From: Mesorhizobium sp.
GTDB taxonomy: Bacteria; Pseudomonadota; Alphaproteobacteria; Rhizobiales; Rhizobiaceae
Length of the DNA stretch: 32,532 nucleotides
NCBI GenBank assembly: GCA_027492275.1
Contig: JAPUFC010000096.1
Location: forward strand, 1-32,532
Direction of reading: 5' to 3'
Position numbers and translations under genes: made by a program. The notes under the pieces were generated by a model that was not told where the DNA came from, ran no database searches, and saw only the letters and a list, made by a program, of their open reading frames with translations. Positions 28,190-32,532 of this stretch are shown piece after piece (positions within the stretch are counted from its first letter, which is position 1; each line of letters begins with the position of its first letter).

Positions 28190-28657
28190 TCAGATCGCCG
28201 CCACGCCCTCGTCCTTGACCTGCCGGATGGTGAGCGCGGTGCGCACCGTGTCGACATTGGGCGTCGAGGTCAGCGCCTCGATCACAAAGGACTGGAAGGC
28301 GCCCAGATCGGCGGCGACGCAATGCAGCAGGAAGTCGGAATCGCCCGACACCATCCACGCCTCGCGCACGATCGGCCAGGCGCGCGTGCGCTCGGCGAAT
28401 TCCTTCAGCTCCGCCTCCGACTGGTGATGCAGGCCGACGAGGCAGAAGGCGACGACGTCGAAGCCGAGCGCCGGCGCATTCAGGAGCGCGCGGTAGCCCC
28501 TGATGACGCCCGCCGCCTCCAGCCGCTTGACCCGCCGCAGGCAGGGCGGAGCGGAGATGCCGACACGCTGCGACAGCTCGACATTGGTCATGCGCCCGTC
28601 GGCCTGCAATTCGCGCAGGATCTTCCAGTCGGTCGCGTCGAGGTCGGCCTTGAGCAT
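28190..28657 (-). CDS. Lrp/AsnC family transcriptional regulator
   Basis: A 155-residue Lrp/AsnC regulator. The N-terminal winged helix-turn-helix is at about residues 5-55 (LDATDWKILRELQADGRMTNVELSQRVGISAPPCLRRVKRLEAAGVI). The C-terminal RAM/AsnC ligand-binding and oligomerisation domain covers about 70-150 (VSGDSDFLLHCVAADLGAFQSFVIEALTSTPNVDTVRTALTI). Amino acids are the usual effectors. It is divergent from trxB by 208 bp; the order lrp-trxB-lsrB is also found in Sinorhizobium, as I recall it. Target genes cannot be told. Confidence 0.93.
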   Translation of the reverse strand: MLKADLDATDWKILRELQADGRMTNVELSQRVGISAPPCLRRVKRLEAAGVIRGYRALLNAPALGFDVVAFCLVGLHHQSEAELKEFAERTRAWPIVREAWMVSGDSDFLLHCVAADLGAFQSFVIEALTSTPNVDTVRTALTIRQVKDEGVAAI

Positions 28658-28787
28658 GCGGCGTGCCGCGTCCTTTCTTGAGGATCACCCCGATGCCTGC
28701 CTGTTTAAACGAGTTTCGCCTTGCGTCCAGCGCAATCCTGCGGCTTCGCGTCCCATCGATCTTTCCGGGGAGGACGATGGCGACGCC

Positions 28788-28816
28788 TTGCTGCCGACCA
28801 ATGCAACACCTAGATT
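28788..28816 (+). promoter_or_regulatory. Promoter of trxB, with embedded TTGC-N11-GCAA dyad
   Basis: TTGCTG at 28788-28793 and TAGATT at 28811-28816 are separated by exactly 17 bp, a good sigma-70 arrangement, with a predicted start near 28823. The dyad TTGC-N11-GCAA (28788-28806) covers the -35 element and spacer. The identical dyad precedes the sRNA gene at 30804. Confidence 0.6.
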
Positions 28817-28865
28817 AGCCACGATTTTCAGGGACGGTCGGCCGTGAAGGGTCGGGGGAGTGGCG

Positions 28866-29840
28866 ATGGCTGCGAGACATGCGCGGGTGCTGATCATAGG
28901 GTCCGGTCCGGCCGGCTACACCGCCGCCATCTATGCCGCCCGCGCCATGCTGGAACCGCTGCTCGTGGCCGGCCTGCAGCAGGGCGGCCAGCTCACTATC
29001 ACCACCGACGTCGAGAACTATCCGGGCTTCGCCGAGCCGATCCAGGGCCCCTGGCTGATGGAGCAGATGCGGGCGCAGGCCGAGCATGTCGGCACCGAGA
29101 TCGTCCACGACGTGATCGTGGAGGTCGATCTCGGCCGCCGCCCCTTCTCGCTGAAGGGCGATTCCGGCACGGTCTACACCTGCGACGCGCTGATCATCGC
29201 CACCGGCGCGCAGGCGAAGTGGCTGGGCGTGCCGGGCGAGCAGATCTACCAGGGTTTCGGCGTCTCGGCCTGCGCCACCTGCGACGGCTTCTTCTACCGC
29301 AACAAGGACGTGGCGGTGATCGGCGGCGGCAACTCGGCCGTCGAGGAGGCGCTGTACCTGTCCAACATCGCGCGCAGCGTGACGGTCATCCACCGCCGCG
29401 ACGAGTTCCGTTCCGAGCGCATCCTGCGTGAGCGCCTGATGGCTCGCGAGAACGTGAAGGTGATCTGGAACACGGTGGTGGAGGAGATCACAGGCGTTCC
29501 CGGCAAGATCCCCATGCCCGCCAGCGCCACCGGCCTTGTGCTGAAGAACGTGCAGACCGGTGCGCTGTCCGAGCTGGCGATGGACGGGATCTTCGTCGCC
29601 ATCGGCCACGCGCCGGCGGTGGAGCTTTTCGCGGGGAAGTTGAAGCAGAAGGCCGGCGGCTACTTGTGGACCGAGCCGAATTCGACCAGAACGAGTATTC
29701 CGGGTGTTTTCGCGGCCGGCGACGTGGCGGACGACGTCTATCGCCAAGCGGTGACGGCCGCGGGTCTGGGCTGCATGGCGGCGCTGGAGACGGAGAAATT
29801 TCTCGCGGGGCTGGAGGAGCACCGCGAAGCGGCAGAATAG
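28866..29840 (+). CDS. trxB: Thioredoxin-disulfide reductase
   Basis: A 324-residue flavoprotein that passes electrons from NADPH to thioredoxin in the cytoplasm. It has the FAD motif GSGPAGYTAAIYAAR, TGAQAKWLG, the redox pair in SACATCDGFF (Cys136 and Cys139) and the NADPH motif IGGGNSAVEEALYLS. The second FAD motif is FAAGDVADDVYRQAVTAAGLGCMAALETEKFL. The ATG at 28866 is preferred because GGGGGAG lies five bases upstream; GTG at 28860 would overlap that site. It is followed by the LysR gene after 33 bp and is probably co-transcribed with it. Confidence 0.96.
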   Translation: MAARHARVLIIGSGPAGYTAAIYAARAMLEPLLVAGLQQGGQLTITTDVENYPGFAEPIQGPWLMEQMRAQAEHVGTEIVHDVIVEVDLGRRPFSLKGDSGTVYTCDALIIATGAQAKWLGVPGEQIYQGFGVSACATCDGFFYRNKDVAVIGGGNSAVEEALYLSNIARSVTVIHRRDEFRSERILRERLMARENVKVIWNTVVEEITGVPGKIPMPASATGLVLKNVQTGALSELAMDGIFVAIGHAPAVELFAGKLKQKAGGYLWTEPNSTRTSIPGVFAAGDVADDVYRQAVTAAGLGCMAALETEKFLAGLEEHREAAE

Positions 29841-29873
29841 ACCGGCGGGTAGCCGGCGAGGAACGAGGGGAAG

Positions 29874-30770
29874 ATGGGTTTGGACTGGGACAAGCTTCGC
29901 GTGTTCCACGCGGCGGCGGAGGCTGGCTCGTTCACGCATGCCGCCGAGACGCTGCGGCTTTCGCAGTCCGCGATCTCGCGTCAGGTGAGCGCGCTAGAGC
30001 ACGAGGTCGGCGTTCCGCTCTTCCACCGCCACGCGCGCGGCCTGGTGCTGACCGAGCAGGGCGAGATGCTCTACCGCACGGCGCACGACGTGCTGATGAA
30101 GCTGGAAACCATCCGCAGCCGCCTGACCGAGGCCAAGGACCGTCCGTCGGGCACGCTGCGCGTGACCACCACTGTCGGGCTGGGCGCCGGCTGGCTGACC
30201 GATCGCATCCCGGAGTTCATCGAGCTCTATCCCGAGATCAATCTCCAGCTCATCCTCGCCAACGAGGAACTGGACCTCACCATGCGACAGGCGGATTGCG
30301 CGATCAGGCTTCGCCAGCCGCAGCAGCCGGATCTCATCCAGAGGCGGCTGTTCACGGTGCATTTCCACCTCTATGCCTCGCCGTCCTATCTGGGCAAGCA
30401 CGGCAAGCCGTCGGCAATCGCCGATCTCAAGGATCACCGCGTGGTGACCTTCGGCGTTCCCGTCCCGCCGCATCTGAGCGAGTTGAACTGGCTGGAGACG
30501 GTCGGGGATTTCGAGGGCGGCCATCGCGTCCCGACCCTGCAGATCAACGACATCCTGTCGATCAAGCGCGCCGTGCAGCGCGGCGCCGGCATCGCCATGC
30601 TGCCTGACTATCTGATAGACAAGGATTCCGGGCTCATTCAGGTTCTGCCCGAGACCGAGGTGCCGTCCTTCGACACCTACTTCGCCTATCCCGATGCCAT
30701 GCGCAATCAGGCGAAGCTCCATGTTTTCAGGGACTTCGTCATTTCAAAGGCGCGGAGCTGGTCCTACTGA
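29874..30770 (+). CDS. lsrB: LysR-type regulator LsrB/VtlR
   Basis: A 298-residue LTTR. The winged HTH is at about residues 5-62 (WDKLRVFHAAAEAGSFTHAAETLRLSQSAISRQVSALEHEVGVPLFHRHARGLVLTEQG), followed by a linker helix and a periplasmic-binding-protein-like effector domain. The gene next to trxB and followed by an AbcR-type sRNA matches the LsrB/VtlR locus of rhizobia, Agrobacterium and Brucella. There this regulator controls abcR RNAs, small proteins, LPS and redox genes and affects host interaction. Only one cysteine is present (Cys142). GAGGGGAAG precedes the ATG. Gene name assigned by synteny and overall pattern. Confidence 0.87.
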   Translation: MGLDWDKLRVFHAAAEAGSFTHAAETLRLSQSAISRQVSALEHEVGVPLFHRHARGLVLTEQGEMLYRTAHDVLMKLETIRSRLTEAKDRPSGTLRVTTTVGLGAGWLTDRIPEFIELYPEINLQLILANEELDLTMRQADCAIRLRQPQQPDLIQRRLFTVHFHLYASPSYLGKHGKPSAIADLKDHRVVTFGVPVPPHLSELNWLETVGDFEGGHRVPTLQINDILSIKRAVQRGAGIAMLPDYLIDKDSGLIQVLPETEVPSFDTYFAYPDAMRNQAKLHVFRDFVISKARSWSY

Positions 30771-30803
30771 GCCATGCGCCCTTGGGCCACAGTTGCGGCT
30801 AAT

Positions 30804-30822
30804 TTGCATGGGTGCCTTGCAA
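30804..30822 (+). promoter_or_regulatory. Putative LsrB/VtlR operator (TTGC-N11-GCAA)
   Basis: TTGCA (30804-30808) and TGCAA (30818-30822) form a dyad centred near 30813, about 55 bp before the predicted sRNA start. That is roughly the usual activator position for LysR proteins (T-N11-A-like boxes near -65). The outer part, TTGC-N11-GCAA, is shared with the trxB promoter. Confidence 0.55.
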
Positions 30823-30831
30823 GGTTGCTGC

Positions 30832-30862
30832 TTGTTTCTTGGGCAGGAGTCGCTCATATAAC
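30832..30862 (+). promoter_or_regulatory. Candidate abcR promoter
   Basis: TATAAC at 30857-30862 as -10 with TTGTTT at 30832-30837 as a weak -35 (19-bp spacer, long for sigma-70). A weak -35 fits an activator-dependent promoter. Start predicted around 30866-30870, at the base of the first hairpin. Confidence 0.5.
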
Positions 30863-30865
30863 AAT

Positions 30866-30980
30866 CACTTGCGGCGGCGTTCTCCTCCCATTAGCCCCGC
30901 AAGTGTTCCCCTCTGGAGGTTTAGCCCTTTTGGGCGCTTCCATTCAAACTCAGCCGGATCCTTGGATCCGGCTTTTTTGT
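30866..30980 (+). ncRNA. abcR: AbcR-like small RNA (alpha-r15 family)
   Basis: A structured RNA of about 110 nt downstream of lsrB. Hairpin 1 has a perfect 9-bp stem, CACTTGCGG (30866-30874) with CCGCAAGTG (30897-30905). Its large loop holds TCTCCTCCCATT (30881-30892), an anti-Shine-Dalgarno sequence. A second C/U-rich stretch, TTCCCCTCT (30906-30914), is followed by a GCCC-TTTT-GGGC hairpin (30924-30935). The third hairpin is the terminator. Length, three-hairpin layout, anti-SD loops and location next to lsrB/vtlR match AbcR RNAs, Hfq-dependent repressors of ABC-transporter mRNAs. Only one copy is clear here, whereas several relatives have two in tandem. Confidence 0.8.
30952..30980 (+). 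terminator. Intrinsic terminator of the AbcR-like sRNA
   Basis: A perfect 9-bp stem AGCCGGATC/GATCCGGCT around a CTTG loop (30952-30973), followed by a six-T run and GTTTT. This is the strongest terminator in the window. Confidence 0.93.
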
Positions 30981-30983
30981 TTT

Positions 30984-31315
30984 CGGCCGTCGTTGCCGTT
31001 ACTTGCGAACCGCGCATCAATGTAACGGTCACATGTTACGGGCGGTAACCTTCCGCCATCGGTCTTAAGCTTCTATCCCCGATGACAGGACGCGGCGTTG
31101 CGCTGCTGGAAGATGGGGGCATCGACCGGAAGCGCAGGCTCGGCAACCGCCGCGTCCCGCTCATTCGAGGGCTGATCCACCTCCAGGGATCGTGCTCTGT
31201 CCGATGCGGCGGACCTGCCGTACCGCCTCCCGCGGTGTCGGTCCGCATCTGAAGCGGCGTCCGGAAGCAGCCCGGGCGCCGTTTCTCATGGGGCCCGGTT
31301 CTTTATGGGCTTGGC
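30984..31315 (+). other. Non-coding gap between the sRNA and msrP, with several dyads
   Basis: No credible gene in 332 bp. Structures seen are GTAAC-N8-GTTAC (31022-31039), GGCGG/CCGCC (31041-31057), and a long stem of GATGCGG(CGG)ACC (31203-31215) with GGTCCGCATC (31240-31249), whose loop contains GCCTCCCGC. A hairpin with a T-rich end lies at 31272-31304. It could hide a second small RNA on the + strand. Confidence 0.4.
31272..31304 (+). terminator. Candidate intrinsic terminator (rightward)
   Basis: CCGGGC (31272-31277) and GCCCGG (31293-31298) form a stem with a 15-nt loop, then TTCTTT. On this strand the T-run is on the correct side for a rightward transcript; on the minus strand (msrP) there is no T-run. 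No gene is known on this strand between here and the sRNA terminator. Confidence 0.4.
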
Positions 31316-32290
31316 CTACATGAACAGCGTCGCCGGGTCCTTGCCGGCGTAGAGGCCGGCCACCTGATCGCCGTAGCCGTTGTAGAGCAAGGTCGGCACC
31401 AGCTCGCCCGTATGCAGCACGCGCTCCTTCGCCTGGCTCCAGCGCGGATGCGGCACGTCGGGATTCACATTCGCCCAGAAGCCGTATTCGCTGGGCTGGA
31501 TCTCCTGCCACAGGCCGAGCGGCTGCTTCTCCACGAAGGAGATCTTGCGAATCGACTTGATCGACTTGAATCCGTATTTCCACGGCAGGGCCAGCCTGAG
31601 CGGCGCGCCGTGCTGCTTGGCGACCGGGTGGTCGTAGGCGCCGGTCACCATGAAGGCGAGGTCGTTGGCGGCCTCCTCCATGGTGACGCCCTCCACATAG
31701 GGCCACGGATAGAGGAAATTGTTCTGGCCGCTGGCCATCTGGGGGTCGAGGAAGGTCTCGAAGCGGACGAACTTCGCGCCCGCCTGCGGCTTGGCCATCT
31801 CGACCAGCGACTTCAGCGGGAAGCCGCTCCACGGAATGGTCATCGACCATGCCTCCACGCAGCGATGCCGGTAGAGCCGCGTCTCGATCGGAATCTTGCG
31901 CACCAGATCGTCGAAGGCGATGGTGAAAGGCTTCTCCACCAGCCCGTCGACGGCGATCTCCCAGGGCCGGATCACCAGATTCTGCGCCGGCTTGGCGATC
32001 TCCTTCCACGTGCCGAACTCGTAGAAATTGTTGTAGTTGGCGTTGATCTCCTCCGGCGTCACGCTACGGTCCAGTGTGTAGGCCTCGTTGCGCTTTGCGG
32101 GGTAGAGATCGGCGGTGGGATCGGCGTCCGCGGCCACGGCCGTTTTGACGTCGAGCGCCCCGGCGAACACGGCCGAGGCGGCCGCCATGCCCATCGTCTT
32201 GAGGATGTTGCGGCGATTCAGAAACGCGTGCTCCGGCGTGGCCTGGCTCTCCGGAATGAACCAGGACGGACGTCTGCGGATGGCGACCAT
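31316..32290 (-). CDS. msrP: Periplasmic methionine sulfoxide reductase, molybdopterin catalytic subunit MsrP
   Basis: A 324-residue Mo-cofactor enzyme (formerly YedY) that repairs oxidised methionines in envelope proteins. A Tat signal is present (NRRNILKTMGMAAASAVFAGAL, twin Arg at 26-27). The Mo-ligand Cys144 lies in YRHRCVEAWSM, and IPWSGFPLKSLVE, VTGAYDHPVAKQHGAPLRLALPWKYGFKSIKSI and LYAGKDPATLFM complete the fold. The ATG at 32290 follows AGGAG. Its usual heme-membrane partner gene msrQ is not downstream: after the stop comes only the non-coding gap and the convergent sRNA. msrQ may be elsewhere. Confidence 0.95.
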   Translation of the reverse strand: MVAIRRRPSWFIPESQATPEHAFLNRRNILKTMGMAAASAVFAGALDVKTAVAADADPTADLYPAKRNEAYTLDRSVTPEEINANYNNFYEFGTWKEIAKPAQNLVIRPWEIAVDGLVEKPFTIAFDDLVRKIPIETRLYRHRCVEAWSMTIPWSGFPLKSLVEMAKPQAGAKFVRFETFLDPQMASGQNNFLYPWPYVEGVTMEEAANDLAFMVTGAYDHPVAKQHGAPLRLALPWKYGFKSIKSIRKISFVEKQPLGLWQEIQPSEYGFWANVNPDVPHPRWSQAKERVLHTGELVPTLLYNGYGDQVAGLYAGKDPATLFM

Positions 32291-32377
32291 GGGGCTGCTC
32301 CTGTTGGGCGGCCGGCAGTCTCTGCCTGCCTCTCGCCGAGATCAAGCCGGACGCGTTCACGTTGGCGTGCGGGAAGG

Positions 32378-32408
32378 GGTGAATGGTGAATGGCGAAATG
32401 GTGAATGG
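32378..32408. repeat. Heptamer repeat, GGTGAAT orientation
   Basis: GGTGAAT occurs at 32378, 32385 and 32400, with a variant GGCGAAAT between. It is the reverse complement of the array at 32479-32532 and lies about 90 bp upstream of the msrP start. Confidence 0.85.
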
Positions 32409-32478
32409 ACAGCACGCCGGCAAAAGCGGCCGTCATGCGCCGGACACGGCTTGACGGAGCCCGCCAGCCGCGTTCCGA

Positions 32479-32532
32479 CCATTCACCATTCACCATTCAC
32501 CATTCACCATTCACCATTCACCATTCACCATT
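32479..32532. repeat. Heptamer tandem array, ATTCACC x7, cut by window end
   Basis: Seven exact copies of ATTCACC from 32481, then ATT at the last base, so the array may continue. With the inverted copies at 32378-32408 it could form a long hairpin around a ~70-bp loop. Exact copies suggest recent slippage. Confidence 0.95.

Noticed and set aside
31036-31248. A 70-codon minus-strand ORF between the sRNA and msrP
   Set aside because: Arg/Pro/Ser-rich, no ribosome site, and it covers long dyads better explained as RNA structure.
32479-32532. Heptamer array considered as an origin-type iteron or attachment site
   Set aside because: No replication initiator or integrase gene nearby; unit is a short exact microsatellite.

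Overview
The window looks like ordinary chromosome of a high-GC alphaproteobacterium of the order Hyphomicrobiales, most likely a Mesorhizobium/Phyllobacteriaceae relative. I infer this from the gene content (DUF2339, TIGR02301, YgfZ, VtlR/LsrB next to trxB, a rhizobial AbcR-type sRNA locus, CtrA-type boxes) and from the complete heptose-type LPS core cluster. I see no prophage, insertion sequence, CRISPR array, tRNA or rRNA. Left part: the 3' end of a DUF2339 membrane protein (3-761) converges on an MFS transporter (763-1995). Then come an ECF sigma/anti-sigma pair (2216-3516) and a translationally coupled GNAT plus RimK-like ATP-grasp pair (3677-5655). A leftward run follows: NUDIX, TIGR02301, a small protein, a secreted protein, YgfZ and an HD hydrolase (9422 back to 5896). 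Two CtrA-like boxes lie inside this run. A SRAP (YedK/HMCES-type) gene with a clamp-binding-like C-terminus is divergent from it (9535-10287).

Middle part: cysS, a VOC protein, a GFA protein, a proline iminopeptidase and cimA (10840-15701) form a chain in which every stop overlaps the next start in ATGA. A RarD permease and a secreted TPR protein follow. A periplasmic PQQ-type sugar dehydrogenase (leftward) is divergent from greA. The greA leader contains a strong intrinsic terminator before the coding sequence, as in an attenuator or leader-sRNA arrangement. Three copies of a mosaic palindromic repeat lie at 5657-5883, 17329-17387 and 19281-19413, each between the 3' ends of convergent genes.

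LPS part: two divergent operons carry the whole ADP-L-glycero-D-manno-heptose pathway and the inner-core transferases. These are hldD-waaF-waaC leftward (22311-19425) and hldE-gmhA-gmhB-GT2-GT4-GT4 rightward (22427-28179). GmhA, HldE kinase, GmhB, HldE adenylyltransferase and HldD make the donor. WaaC and WaaF attach heptose to Kdo, and the three other transferases probably extend the core.

Right part: an Lrp/AsnC regulator diverges from trxB and lsrB/vtlR. The gap after lsrB holds an AbcR-like (alpha-r15) small RNA of about 110 nt, with a promoter, an anti-Shine-Dalgarno loop and a perfect terminator. The same dyad, TTGC-N11-GCAA, lies in both the trxB promoter and the abcR upstream region, suggesting a shared LsrB/VtlR operator. 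A leftward msrP (periplasmic methionine sulfoxide reductase) follows. The window ends in a heptanucleotide tandem repeat that also occurs in inverted form nearer msrP.
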